A stretch of 57,142 nt of DNA from an uncultured Bacteroidia bacterium (GTDB lineage: Bacteria; Bacteroidota; Bacteroidia; Bacteroidales; Prolixibacteraceae), in the NCBI GenBank assembly GCA_903927965.1, contig CAIYPA010000005.1:1-57142 (forward strand), written 5' to 3'. The notes beneath the pieces are model-generated. The model was not told the origin of the DNA. It saw only the letters and a program-made list of their open reading frames with translations, and ran no database searches. Of this stretch, positions 18,720-27,221 are shown one piece after another (position 1 is the first letter of the stretch; every line of letters starts with the position of its first letter). The position numbers and the translations under genes are program-made.

Positions 18720-20276
18720 TTATTTGACAGGTCTTTGGGTTGACGACTTTATCTTCTCCAATAACTGGGTTAGTTCTTTCACCTTTTCAGGATTTTGGTT
18801 GTAAAGGTTATTGTCCTCATGGATATCCTGATCAAGGTTATACAATTGACCGACAGGATCTCCCGGCACGGGTTTGATTTCAGAAGGGACAGTAAAACCG
18901 CCTGAACCAAGTTTTGTAATCAATTTCCAGGGTCCTTTCCGGATATCGAAAGTCCCTTTGGATGAGATATTTACAATTGCCGGCTGAACGGGTATTTCGG
19001 AAGCACGACCCAAAATGATCGGAAGGATTGAATAGCTGTCTTCGGTCTTGAACTCATCGGAATGATTTCCAACCAATTCAGCACAGGTTGCCATCAGATT
19101 TGCATGGGTGATTGTAGCCTTGCTAACCGTTCCAGCTTTTACCTTTCCGGGATAGCGGACAATAAACGGCACACGGTGTCCACCTTCAAAGGCATCACCC
19201 TTCATTCCACGGAAGGGGCCTGCCGCTTTGTGGTTGTACTGCTGAACGAAGTTTTCACGCCAGTACGGACCGTTATCGCTCGTAAAGATAACCAATGTGT
19301 TTTCAGCAAGGCCCAAACTATCAAGGGCATGCAAAACCCTTCCCACTTCGGCATCCACCTCTTTTACAAAGTCGCCATATTCCCCTGCTTGTGAAGTGCC
19401 GGAATATTTGGTTATAGGAACCCATGGCGTATGTGGCGCGGGCATCGGGAAATAGAGGAAAAAAGGCTTTTTTGAACCTTTTTGTTTTTCAATAAAACTG
19501 ATCGCATGATTCGTGAAATTGGGAAGCACCTGGTAAAAATCGAATGATGGCGACATCAACCCAGCCCTCCAGAACGGACCTGTATAACCCGTATCGAGCT
19601 TATTTCCATTCGTTGAAGATGTAAGAGGTTCTGTCAGCTTGTCGTTTTCAAGGTAACAGTAAGGTGGCATATCCAAAGATGCTGGTAGGATGTACGAATA
19701 ATCGAAACCTTGGGTTCTTGGTCCATGAACCGGAGGTTTTGAAAAATCGATGTGGTCCGGGTTCATCTCTTTCAAAATACCATATAGATTTTCCTTGTTA
19801 TATTCAGGTTTCAGCGAATCTTTGTATGCCTCTTTTGGGACCCAATCCAATCCCAGGTGCCATTTGCCCACCACCCCTGTCTGGTAGGAACTTTTTTTCA
19901 ATAACTTGGCAACTGTAGGCAAGTCGTTCTCAATCAGAGTCCTGCTGTAGCCGTTTAAAACACCCACTTTTAACCTGCTTCGCCATGGATATCTTCCTGT
20001 CAAAATGGAATATCTTGTTGGTGTGCAGACCGATGATGTAGTGTGGGAATCGGTAAAACGCATCCCCTGTCTGGCCAAACCATCAATATTTGGCGTACCG
20101 GTTTTGGCTTCAGGATTGTTGACAGTGACATCGCCATAGCCAAGGTCGTCTGCCAAAATAAAGACTATGTTGGGAAGCTTATTTTCTGTCCTGTTTTGCA
20201 AAGGTTTCCCCGATTCCCCGAAACCGAAGAACGGTGTTGATAGCAAAACCAATAACAATGGGTTTGACGTTTTCAT
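18720..20276 (-). CDS. Secreted S1 family sulfatase
   Basis: The product is 518 residues with a signal peptide. 'IVFILADDLGYGDV' gives the paired metal-binding Asp residues, and 'SVCTPTRYSILTGRYPW' is the S1 sulfatase signature, with Cys84-Thr-Pro-Thr-Arg88 to be converted to formylglycine by an anaerobic or aerobic maturase not present in this window. 'VGKWHLG' and 'FTSDNGPY' complete the active site. It removes sulfate esters from a glycan; together with the adjacent GH29 gene (47-bp gap) it suggests a sulfated, possibly fucose-bearing substrate, but S1 enzymes also act on galactose, GlcNAc and uronic acids. Without subfamily comparison the position of the sulfate cannot be assigned. Confidence 0.96.
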   Translation of the reverse strand: MKTSNPLLLVLLSTPFFGFGESGKPLQNRTENKLPNIVFILADDLGYGDVTVNNPEAKTGTPNIDGLARQGMRFTDSHTTSSVCTPTRYSILTGRYPWRSRLKVGVLNGYSRTLIENDLPTVAKLLKKSSYQTGVVGKWHLGLDWVPKEAYKDSLKPEYNKENLYGILKEMNPDHIDFSKPPVHGPRTQGFDYSYILPASLDMPPYCYLENDKLTEPLTSSTNGNKLDTGYTGPFWRAGLMSPSFDFYQVLPNFTNHAISFIEKQKGSKKPFFLYFPMPAPHTPWVPITKYSGTSQAGEYGDFVKEVDAEVGRVLHALDSLGLAENTLVIFTSDNGPYWRENFVQQYNHKAAGPFRGMKGDAFEGGHRVPFIVRYPGKVKAGTVSKATITHANLMATCAELVGNHSDEFKTEDSYSILPIILGRASEIPVQPAIVNISSKGTFDIRKGPWKLITKLGSGGFTVPSEIKPVPGDPVGQLYNLDQDIHEDNNLYNQNPEKVKELTQLLEKIKSSTQRPVK

Positions 20277-20322
20277 CGTATAATATTTCTATTTATTTCA
20301 ACTTATTTCTATCTATTTCCAA

Positions 20323-21876
20323 CTATTTCATCCTGTTCATATAAACTCCAAAAGATGAGATCGTTGGATTTAACCTCGATTTCAGGATGCGCAACCTGAC
20401 TTTATCGGTCGTTACTGTTTCGAAACGCAGTAACCGCTTGTAACCAACAGTTGTCCCTTCGGTCAATTTCTGCCATGCTCCGTTTACCCATCCTTCGAGA
20501 GTAAACGATTCGATGCGCTGTCCAACCTGAATATTTTCCTGAAGCATCAAAACATTGAATGTCTGCTGACCATTAAGGGTGAGGTCAAGTGTTGCGTCCG
20601 ACTTGTCGGACGCGGCTGCCCACCAGGTCTTGTTATCGTAGTCGATGCAGAATTCCGCCTTTTGACTTCCTGATTGGGAATCTGCCACAATTTTTGCTCC
20701 GATTAAATAGTTGGTCGCAAAAATCTCATCAATGGCTTTTTTGAACAATTGAAGGTTGCGCACATCATTTTTGTGAAGCAAGCCGCGCCTGTCGGGAGGG
20801 ATATTCAACAACAACAATGAGTTGCGACCAATGCTGCTAAAATAAATATCGAGCAGTTTCTCCGGAGTTTTTACAAGGCTGTCCTGACTTGCATGATAGA
20901 ACCACCCTGGCCGGATGGAAACATCGACTTCCGAAGGATACCAGATCAGCCCTTTGGCATTGGCGATCACTGAACGGCTGCCAAGGTCAGGTTTCTGCAT
21001 ATCGCCTTCAGGCACAAAAGCCGAATTACTTGCATTTTGCTGTGAACTGGCGGAGATTTCGTCAAGTCGGGCAGCTGAAACGGGGACAACACTCCATTCG
21101 GTTTCTCGTCCATAGCCACTTTCGGTTCCGACCCATCTTACATCGGGTCCCATGATGGCAATCGTTGCATCGGGTTGCAACTTACGTATGGTGGAATAGT
21201 AAGATTTAAAATCGTAAACCTGCCTTTTCCCGTTGGGCCCTTCGCCACAGGCACCATCGAACCAGACTTCGGCGACCGGACCGTAGTTGCTCAGGAGCTC
21301 AGTTAACTGGTTCACAAAGTAGGTATTGTAAGTTGGCGAATCGCCATACGATGGTTCGTGGCGGTCCCAAGGGGAAAGGTAAACTCCAAACTTGATCCCA
21401 AGCTCTTTACAAGCTTCGGCAACCTCTTTTACCACATCGCCTTTCCCATTTTTATAAGGACTGTTTTTTACGCTATGCTCGGTGAACTTGCTGGGCCATA
21501 GGCAAAACCCATCATGATGCTTACAGGTAAGGATCACTTGTTTGATCCCTGCATCTTTGGCTGTTTGTACCCATTGCTTTGCATCAAGGCTTGAAGGATT
21601 AAAAACTGAAGGGTTCTCCTTGCCATCGCCCCATTCGCGGTCGGTAAACGTATTGACTGTAAAGTGGAAAAAGGCTGTAAACTCGCCATCCTGCCAAATA
21701 ACCTGTCGCGGACTGGGTGTCACATTCGCCGCGAGTGCAACAATTTGTGCTTCGGTTGATCCTTCCGGGATCAGTGTAGAATTTTTTCCAGTTTTAGATT
21801 CTGGAGCCGGATTACAGGAAGCAAAAAATAAATTCAAGCCTATTAAGCTAATTAACAGCAGTTTGATTTGATTCAT
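20323..21876 (-). CDS. GH29 alpha-L-fucosidase lipoprotein with C-terminal carbohydrate-binding domain
   Basis: The product is 517 residues. A lipobox 'LFFASC' (Cys21) anchors it in a membrane. The GH29 barrel spans about 55-370, with 'VILTCKHHDGFCLWPSK' and the nucleophile motif 'AEVWFDGACGEG' (Asp207). The C-terminal 130 residues form an F5/8-type C (CBM32-like) sandwich, with 'DYDNKTWWAA' and 'ESFTLEGWVNGAWQKL'. GH29 enzymes are retaining alpha-L-fucosidases. The gene is the first of the second enzyme block; upstream lies 566 bp of repeat-rich spacer, so its promoter must be there, but no good -7 element is visible. The GAAATA-type repeat also begins directly before its start codon. Confidence 0.95.
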   Translation of the reverse strand: MNQIKLLLISLIGLNLFFASCNPAPESKTGKNSTLIPEGSTEAQIVALAANVTPSPRQVIWQDGEFTAFFHFTVNTFTDREWGDGKENPSVFNPSSLDAKQWVQTAKDAGIKQVILTCKHHDGFCLWPSKFTEHSVKNSPYKNGKGDVVKEVAEACKELGIKFGVYLSPWDRHEPSYGDSPTYNTYFVNQLTELLSNYGPVAEVWFDGACGEGPNGKRQVYDFKSYYSTIRKLQPDATIAIMGPDVRWVGTESGYGRETEWSVVPVSAARLDEISASSQQNASNSAFVPEGDMQKPDLGSRSVIANAKGLIWYPSEVDVSIRPGWFYHASQDSLVKTPEKLLDIYFSSIGRNSLLLLNIPPDRRGLLHKNDVRNLQLFKKAIDEIFATNYLIGAKIVADSQSGSQKAEFCIDYDNKTWWAAASDKSDATLDLTLNGQQTFNVLMLQENIQVGQRIESFTLEGWVNGAWQKLTEGTTVGYKRLLRFETVTTDKVRLRILKSRLNPTISSFGVYMNRMK

Positions 21877-22071
21877 AAGGTATTCAATTTATTTCAAAAC
21901 ATTTCCATCTGTTTCCAAACATTTCAACCTATTTCTATTTATTCTTTTTTTTTAGTCAGTTGAAATTCGATAAGTTATAACTGCTGTGAAAATAGGCATA
22001 AGGATTGAAAAAAAACAGGTTGTGCATAAAAATAGATTGATATGGGACAGGAATAACAAACTTTAGTAAGA

Positions 22072-22135
22072 AGTGTCCCGGTGACTTTGAGCAGTTGCCC
22101 ACACAAGAATTGGCCGATCCAGTCACCCAGACACT
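22072..22135. repeat. 64-bp mini-element with 15-bp inverted ends
   Basis: The left end 'agtgtcccggtgact' (22072-22086) and right end 'agtcacccagacact' (22121-22135) are inverted repeats matching at 13 of 15 positions. The same left end occurs at 50400-50414 in a 45-bp element. It is too short to encode anything and looks like a non-autonomous transposon remnant or a REP-like palindrome. Confidence 0.55.
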
Positions 22136-22347
22136 ATAATATGGTTTGAATGTCTTTATCTTTGGCTAATTAAATAACTGAAAATAAGATAATAAGGTTT
22201 ACGAGGTCGTAGGCATATAACCCTGATACTAAGGTTAAAAAATTGAAAATAAGGTTTTTAGATAAACATTTTGTTGTTACCATTTTACCCAATTTTCAAT
22301 TTTTATTATACTTTTAACAAATATACTGAAAAAAAAATCTACATTCT

Positions 22348-22379
22348 TTTGTTTTATTCATTCACCTTCCTTAGCTTTG
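22348..22379 (+). promoter_or_regulatory. Bacteroidetes-type promoter (TTTG-N20-TAGCTTTG)
   Basis: A -33 TTTG at 22348-22351 and a -7 TAGCTTTG at 22372-22379 are separated by exactly 20 bases, the spacing of the Bacteroidetes primary sigma consensus. It would start transcription near 22386 and give a leader of about 57 bases before the ATG at 22443. Confidence 0.7.
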
Positions 22380-22442
22380 GAAATACAATCAAAAATTTGG
22401 GCGTCCAAATGAAATAACAAACCAAACAATAATTTCCCCAAC

Positions 22443-22976
22443 ATGAAAAAAACACTAACTTTTTTTCTATTTACCTTATTTACAGGGACTTTATTTGCAC
22501 AGTCACAAATCTCCGTCCAATCGTTCCGTAAGCTCGACAGCGATATGACTGCCGGTATCGAAGCGCCCAAAATTGATGGGGATAAAATAGCCGGTTACGA
22601 AAAACCCAAAGTGATCGATATATCCCCGAAGGAAATTGTAAAGTCTTATTCTACTGAATATTACAAATACAAGAAAAGGAAAAGCCTTTGGTTGGTCTCG
22701 GCTTTGGTAACTGGTGCATCGGGGACGGTTTCCTACCTACAGGCAAAATCGGCGAGCGACCAGTACAAGACTGCCACCAACAATGCCGAAGATGTTTACA
22801 AAAAAATGGAACTATACAATATGATTTCGCCAATTGCTTTGGGAATGGCGGGATTCAGTACGATCGAATTTATCCTTACATCAGGCAAACAGGCCAAAGC
22901 GAGGAAGCTGCCGGTCAGTTTTTATCCCGTTTCGCTCAAAAATGGCGGTGGCCTTGGACTATCTTACAACTTTTAA
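22443..22976 (+). CDS. Small secreted/membrane protein of unknown function
   Basis: The product is 177 residues with a signal peptide cut near 'GTLFAQ'. A segment rich in Lys and Tyr ('EYYKYKKRKSLW') is followed by a hydrophobic stretch ('LWLVSALVTGASGTVSYL') and a second one ('ISPIALGMAGFSTIEFILT'). This gives a two-helix membrane hairpin, a layout seen in Bacteroidetes proteins tied to surface lipoproteins. It ends 'GGGLGLSYNF'; a terminal Phe after a beta-like strand is typical of outer-membrane insertion, although the protein is short for that. The next gene starts 24 bp downstream on the same strand, so the two form an operon driven by the promoter at 22348. I do not recognise the family. 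Confidence 0.75.
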   Translation: MKKTLTFFLFTLFTGTLFAQSQISVQSFRKLDSDMTAGIEAPKIDGDKIAGYEKPKVIDISPKEIVKSYSTEYYKYKKRKSLWLVSALVTGASGTVSYLQAKSASDQYKTATNNAEDVYKKMELYNMISPIALGMAGFSTIEFILTSGKQAKARKLPVSFYPVSLKNGGGLGLSYNF

Positions 22977-23000
22977 TCCAAACCCCTAAATAACAATAAC

Positions 23001-24560
23001 ATGGACACAAAGATATTCTCCTTTCTGATCCTTTTTTTGTTGGCAACTTCGTGCGTGAAACAGGACCACAACAACCCGTTCGATTCGCAATGTCCCAAGG
23101 AGCTTTGGACACCTACCGATTTCAAGGCCACATTGGAAGGCACCACGGTCAAATTGACCTGGAGCCAATCCGAAAACCGGATCTCCGGGTTTAAATTGAC
23201 AAAGAAAGTGGATACCGGTACTGAAATTGCCCTCCCCAACCAATCGAAAGATGTCAACCAATTGACGGATGCATCGCCCACAGGTGGCAAAGTACACGTT
23301 TACACACTGGTGGCTTATGCAGGGAACAACCAAAGCAATGTGGTGACTACCCAGATTACGCCTGTTTTCACGGCAACTGTCACAACAACTTCTGGTACTT
23401 CAATCACGGCCAATTCTCTGGTTGTGGGTGGCAATATTACGTCAGATGGAGGTTCGCCTGTTACAGAACGTGGAGTTTGTTGGGGAACAACATCCAACCC
23501 TATAACAACGTCAAATAAGGTTCCAATCGGATCAGGAACAGGGGTTTTTAGTACCTCCGTCTTCGGTTTATCACCATCCGCAACCTATTATTTCCGTGCG
23601 TATGCCATTAATAGTCTGGGTACTGCTTATGGAAATGAAGTAACTGCAACAATGTTGTCTGCTTTGCCAACCCTCACCACAACTGCCGTTTCTGCAATGA
23701 CAACTACAACTGCCACAAGTGGCGGAAATATCACTTATGAAGGCATCTCTTCTGTTACAGCACGTGGCGTATGCTGGAGTACCTCCCCAAATCCAACAAC
23801 AGCCAATTCTAAAACTACGGATGCGACAGGACCTGGCACTTTCACAAGCAACCTTATGGGCTTAACCCCTGGTACACAATATTATGTAAAGGCGTACGCA
23901 ACCAATAGTTCAGGGACTGCTTATGGCGTTCAAGTAAATTTCACTACCTCCCCAAAATTTGGCAGTACGATTACCGATATTGATGGCAATGTTTACAATA
24001 CAGTCACCATTGGAACACAGGTTTGGATGGTTGAAAACCTTAAAACCACAAAATACCGCAACGGCGACATGATAGCCAATTTAACTGTAGATGCAACCTG
24101 GGCATCATTGGGTACTGGCTCATATTGTTGGTATTACAACGATGCAGCCACCTACAAAGCAACTTACGGTGCTTTGTACAATTGGTATGCAGTTGCCGAC
24201 AGCCGCAACATCGCCCCTGCCGGCTGGCATGTTGCTACCGATGCCGAGTGGACCACCTTGACCACTTTTCTTGGTGGCGAAAGCGTCGCCGGGGGGAAAC
24301 TAAAAGAAACGGGCACATCTCATTGGTTAGGCCAAAATACCGGTACTACCAATAGCAGTGGTTTTACTGCGTTTCCTGGTGGCCTCCGTTACAGCAATGG
24401 GTCATTCAACGGCGTTGGCTACTTGGGTTACTGGTGGACCTCTACCGAGATCTCTACTACAAATGCATGGTTCAGGTACATGGACTCCTCTTACAGCTTT
24501 GCGTATGGAGGCTATGACAGTAAGTATTTCGGTTTTTCTGTTCGCTGTTTGCAGGATTGA
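23001..24560 (+). CDS. FISUMP-domain lipoprotein with repeated FnIII-like domains
   Basis: The product is 519 residues. A lipobox 'LLATSC' (Cys18) is followed by an FnIII-like domain (about 30-115), two similar Ig/FnIII-like repeats (about 118-212 and 215-310) marked by 'GVCWGTTSNP' and 'GVCWSTSPNP', and a C-terminal Fibrobacter succinogenes major paralogous domain (about 315-519). That domain shows 'VTIGTQVWMVENLKTTKY', 'GALYNWYAV', 'PAGWHVATDAEWTTL' and ends 'FSVRCLQD'. FISUMP lipoproteins are surface proteins of unknown biochemical role and are often present in many copies. It is the last gene of a two-gene operon. The direction and family differ from the enclosing polysaccharide locus, so this is probably an insert. 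Confidence 0.93.
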   Translation: MDTKIFSFLILFLLATSCVKQDHNNPFDSQCPKELWTPTDFKATLEGTTVKLTWSQSENRISGFKLTKKVDTGTEIALPNQSKDVNQLTDASPTGGKVHVYTLVAYAGNNQSNVVTTQITPVFTATVTTTSGTSITANSLVVGGNITSDGGSPVTERGVCWGTTSNPITTSNKVPIGSGTGVFSTSVFGLSPSATYYFRAYAINSLGTAYGNEVTATMLSALPTLTTTAVSAMTTTTATSGGNITYEGISSVTARGVCWSTSPNPTTANSKTTDATGPGTFTSNLMGLTPGTQYYVKAYATNSSGTAYGVQVNFTTSPKFGSTITDIDGNVYNTVTIGTQVWMVENLKTTKYRNGDMIANLTVDATWASLGTGSYCWYYNDAATYKATYGALYNWYAVADSRNIAPAGWHVATDAEWTTLTTFLGGESVAGGKLKETGTSHWLGQNTGTTNSSGFTAFPGGLRYSNGSFNGVGYLGYWWTSTEISTTNAWFRYMDSSYSFAYGGYDSKYFGFSVRCLQD

Positions 24561-24984
24561 ATTGTGCCAGGAAATACGGAACGTGTTTCTTTACATTTGG
24601 TGTATGCTGTTTTCAAGATGGTGGGTTGCAGGCGGTCACCGAGCACCGGAATAAATTCCGGTGTTACAATATGGTCCGTGCCTATCGGCACTTGGTGTTC
24701 TAATGGAGATAGTACAAGACAAAATGGTTGGCACAATTTAAATCTTTGGAGATCTATCTTTGGAACTGTCATTACAAAGCGACAGTATATTAAATGATTA
24801 TCAGAATCAAGATGTTTGGTATGGCAATCCCATGTTTGAAGCACTTTCAAAACATTGTTTTTTGCTCTATTGGAAAGTTAAGAAAAATATGGTAAAATTG
24901 TATGTCTTAAGATTTCCCTGAAATTTCCGTCCTTGGAGGGTGGCAATATCACCGGAATATTTATAATCATTAAAGTAAAAAATT
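24561..24984. repeat. Post-FISUMP spacer with palindromes
   Basis: A perfect 9-bp stem 'caccggaat/attccggtg' (24644-24663) is a likely terminator or repeat for the FISUMP operon; 'gtgcctatcggcac' follows at about 24678-24691. At 24766-24850 a stretch starting 'ctgtcattacaaagcgac' and containing 'ggcaatcccatgtttgaagca' is related to 26753-26872. No gene is seen before 24985. Confidence 0.5.
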
Positions 24985-25221
24985 ATGAGTTTACTTACAT
25001 TGGAATTGAAAAATGAAGGTGATTTAAATCTTTTCATTTCGTTTGCCAAAAGATTGAATGTGACAATACTCGATATCAATCAAACGATAATAAATGAGCA
25101 AGAAAGCCCTGTTTTGTGGCTGGAAAAAATTGCTAAAAAAGGGGGAATAAAATCTATTTCAAATCCCTCCGAATGGCAAAAAGAAATCAGAACTGATCCT
25201 ATTTTACCAAACCGTGATTGA
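24985..25221 (+). CDS. Putative antitoxin partner of PIN toxin
   Basis: The product is 78 residues, predominantly helical. It contains a middle 'NVTILDINQTIINEQE' segment and a C-terminal 'GGIKSISNPSEWQKEIRTD', a form usual for the toxin-wrapping tail of antitoxins. It ends 2 bp before the ATG of a PIN-domain gene, the standard antitoxin-toxin order. I see no clear ribbon-helix-helix or AbrB domain, so the DNA-binding class is unassigned. The assignment rests mainly on position and size. Confidence 0.7.
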   Translation: MSLLTLELKNEGDLNLFISFAKRLNVTILDINQTIINEQESPVLWLEKIAKKGGIKSISNPSEWQKEIRTDPILPNRD

Positions 25222-25223
25222 TC

Positions 25224-25598
25224 ATGATTTTAGATAGCAACATCATCATCTATTCCGTAATGCCCGAGAACCTCAAGTTGAGGTCTTATTTAAAAGATAA
25301 TGAATCGGAATTGGCGGTTTCTGCAATTACAAAATTGGAAGTTTTAGGGTATCATAAACTTTCATCTGAGGACAAAGAATTGTTTGAAGGCTTTTTTCAA
25401 ACTATAACAGTTTTGCCTGTAAGCAAATATGTTATCGAAAATGCTATTAGCTTAAAACAACAAAAAAAAATGTCACTTGGCGATAGTTTGATTGCTGCGA
25501 CAGCATTGGTAAATAATCATAAACTGTTTACCAATAACGTTGAAGATTTTAACGGAATTTCCGGTCTGTCAATTATTTCCTTGAAATCCGTGTTATAG
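25224..25598 (+). CDS. PIN-domain ribonuclease toxin (VapC-like)
   Basis: The product is 124 residues from the ATG at 25224. An in-frame TTG at 25218 overlaps the upstream stop and is less likely. The PIN-domain acidic residues are all present: Asp in 'LDSNIIIYSV', Glu in 'TKLEVLGY', Asp in 'LGDSLIAATAL' and Asp in 'TNNVEDF'. VapC toxins are Mg-dependent RNases that cleave tRNA or rRNA when the antitoxin is lost. The gene is AT-rich compared with the enzyme genes. It forms a two-gene module with the preceding small ORF. A role in retention of this insert is inferred. Confidence 0.88.
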   Translation: MILDSNIIIYSVMPENLKLRSYLKDNESELAVSAITKLEVLGYHKLSSEDKELFEGFFQTITVLPVSKYVIENAISLKQQKKMSLGDSLIAATALVNNHKLFTNNVEDFNGISGLSIISLKSVL

Positions 25599-25680
25599 AT
25601 GTGAAGTAACACAGAATTCCACCTCATCGCCAAAAATTGACCCAAATTAATTAGAAAATTTACGGAAACTCATCCCCCAA

Positions 25681-25800
25681 CCTTTGAAACTTTGTGGCGC
25701 ACCCCACAAGTTTGGCAGATCCTGGATGTTATTCCCACCCCAACCCTAAAGGGAGTTTTTCCTGAACAATGAATATCAATAATATATAAATACGTTTTTA
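25681..25800 (-). repeat. 120-bp dispersed repeat, copy 1 (inverted)
   Basis: Read on the minus strand, these bases match 50945-51064 on the plus strand over their whole length. Shared blocks include 'tatttatatattattgata', 'actccctttagggttggggtgg' in part, and 'gccacaaagttt' versus 'accacaaagttt'. Both copies are 120 bases. The surrounding gap 25599-25914 holds no intact gene. Confidence 0.65.
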
Positions 25801-25914
25801 AGATTGATCCTTGCTTATTCTTATTACAGGTAGAATAAAATAATTTAAATTCCTGTCTGGGATTTGACTGTGCTAAAAGGAATTTTGGGAATTAGGAATT
25901 CAAATCGCTTCAAT

Positions 25915-26229
25915 TTAAATTTTTCGGCCCTTTAACTTATTTGGATTCTGCCTTGTATCGAAAACGGTTGCGATTGTGACCAAGTTTTCGTCAATCAAAT
26001 ACACAATTTTGTAATTTCCAGAAACCAAATACCGTATTTCCTATTGTAAATGTGTTAGCATTTCTTCGGGTTGACCCATTCGTGGAGAATGCTCTAACAA
26101 CAAGGTTTGGTCAACAATTCCGTTCACGAGCTTATTGGCAACACTCCTGCTCGCTTTGAAGAAATAATAGTCATAAATATTTCTCAATTCTTCAATAGCC
26201 GAATCAGACCAAATAACAACTATTTCCAT
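25915..26229 (-). pseudogene. RelE/ParE-type toxin gene with in-frame stop
   Basis: The frame from ATG 26229 reads 62 codons of a RelE/ParE toxin ('MEIVVIWSDSAIEELRNIYD', then 'SPRMGQPEEML') and meets TAG at 26041-26043. Without any frame shift it continues for about 41 codons, including 'RYLVSGNYKIVYLID' and 'IATVFDTRQNPNKL', the conserved C-terminal half of this family, to TAA at 25915-25917. The stop removes the catalytic end of the RNase-like fold, so the toxin should be inactive unless the stop is read through. The antitoxin gene upstream is intact and overlaps the start by 10 bp. Confidence 0.88.
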
Positions 26230-26462
26230 GCTGCTATCTCAATCTTTAAATCCCTGGCACTCACAATTTTATTGTTCTTTACATCATCCAAAGCCCGATC
26301 AATTCGACCTTCGTATTCTTTAAGTGTCATAGGTTTAATCTCATTTTCGAACGATTTTTCCCTTTCTTGTTGTAACATTGCTTCAAACTTGGAAAGTAAA
26401 TTATCGTTTGAGTATTTTAGAAATTCCTGAATAAAATGAATTTTGCGCTCCTGAATGTCCAT
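26220..26462 (-). CDS. Antitoxin of RelE/ParE-type module
   Basis: Taken from the Met at 26462, the product is 80 residues ('MDIQERKIHFIQEFLKY'); an upstream in-frame start at 26498 would add 12 poorly conserved residues. It is a helical protein with 'LLSKFEAMLQQEREK' and a C-terminal 'PMTLKEYEGRIDRALDD', the pattern of Bacteroidetes antitoxins that precede RelE/ParE toxins. Its 3' end overlaps the toxin start by 10 bp. With the toxin broken, it may persist as an orphan antitoxin that still represses its own promoter. Confidence 0.8.
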   Translation of the reverse strand: MDIQERKIHFIQEFLKYSNDNLLSKFEAMLQQEREKSFENEIKPMTLKEYEGRIDRALDDVKNNKIVSARDLKIEIAAWK

Positions 26463-27221
26463 GGCTTTTTTTTGTAAAAATAATAAATTCCCTTCCAAAA
26501 TAAACTTTATAAAATTCCTGAAAAAGTCGAATATGAATATCGCTGGGATGGCGATCTCGGGTCAAAGCTCTGTTGATGCGCGAGAGTTGTTTCGGGACCG
26601 TGCCACCCAAGAAACCTAAGCGGCAGTAAAACCGTCTGTGATCGAAGTTCTGGGAAAAGCTAAGTTCCCTTCGGCCGGAGATGAAAAGCCGCTTAAAAGT
26701 GTGTGCAGACGAAATGGATGGCAGTTAATAAATTCGGAAGTTCTCTCTCTCTGAACTGTCATTGCGAACAAAACGACTTAAAATTAAATAGTTAGCAGTA
26801 ATAATGTGTTTGGTGTAGTGTCCCGAGAGTTTACGAATCGGGAGGCAATCCCATATTTGAAGCACGGTTCGGAACAGTGTTTTTGGGATAGTGCTTCTTT
26901 GTTTGGGATTGCTTTGTTGTGCAGATAATCATCTTTCAAATTTAGATTGTGCTGCACTCCGCGCAATGACAGGTCCTAATGGTGAATGTCGTTAAAATTT
27001 GAAGTAAAAACTGCTTATCCCTTTCATTCAAGTTGGTTACTTATTGGAATTCTCTTATGATTACAATATGCTGATAACTAGGTTGTTGAACCAAATCCCC
27101 TCTGCCCCACTTTTCCAAAGGGGGAGTCCTTCAAACGAAATCTATTTCCTTTAACCTGATTTCAAGAATATCCAGACCAAGAGAGTCAAGCAGTAATTCA
27201 TTCTTTCATTTCTTCATTTTT
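26463..27221. repeat. Repeat-rich spacer before the core locus
   Basis: About 760 bases without a supported gene. 26560-26727 is GC-richer, folds on paper ('taagcggc' 26617-26624 with 'gccgctta' 26688-26695, and an inner 'gggaa/ttccc' stem), and is open in one minus-strand frame without a good start. 26753-26985 is bounded by 'tgtcattgcg' and 'cgcaatgaca', an inverted pair typical of dispersed palindromes, and contains 'agtgtcccg' at 26817. It shares 'ggcaatcccat-tttgaagca' with 24830. Confidence 0.5.

Larger units (their letters stand above)
21877..22442. other. Divergent intergenic region with repeats and one promoter
   Basis: This gap separates the minus-strand GH29 gene from a plus-strand operon. 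It holds a GAAATA-type repeat (21885-21950), a 64-bp mini-element (22072-22135), a copy of the 'actaaggt...gaaaataaggt' repeat (about 22228-22260), and a promoter for the plus-strand genes (22348-22379). No gene is seen. Confidence 0.6.

Noticed and set aside
21877-22442. Riboswitch or tRNA in the large divergent spacer
   Set aside because: No conserved aptamer core or cloverleaf can be drawn; the paired segments are explained by the short inverted-repeat elements.
24644-24663. Firm rho-independent terminator after the FISUMP gene
   Set aside because: The stem is perfect but no U tract follows and it lies about 85 bases past the stop; kept only as a palindromic repeat.
25218-25223. TTG start for the PIN toxin
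   Set aside because: It overlaps the antitoxin stop and adds only two residues; the ATG at 25224 gives the standard VapC N-terminus.
26041-26043. Programmed stop read-through (recoding) in the RelE gene
   Set aside because: TAG is not a selenocysteine codon and no pyrrolysine genes or recoding hairpin are seen; a simple nonsense mutation explains it.
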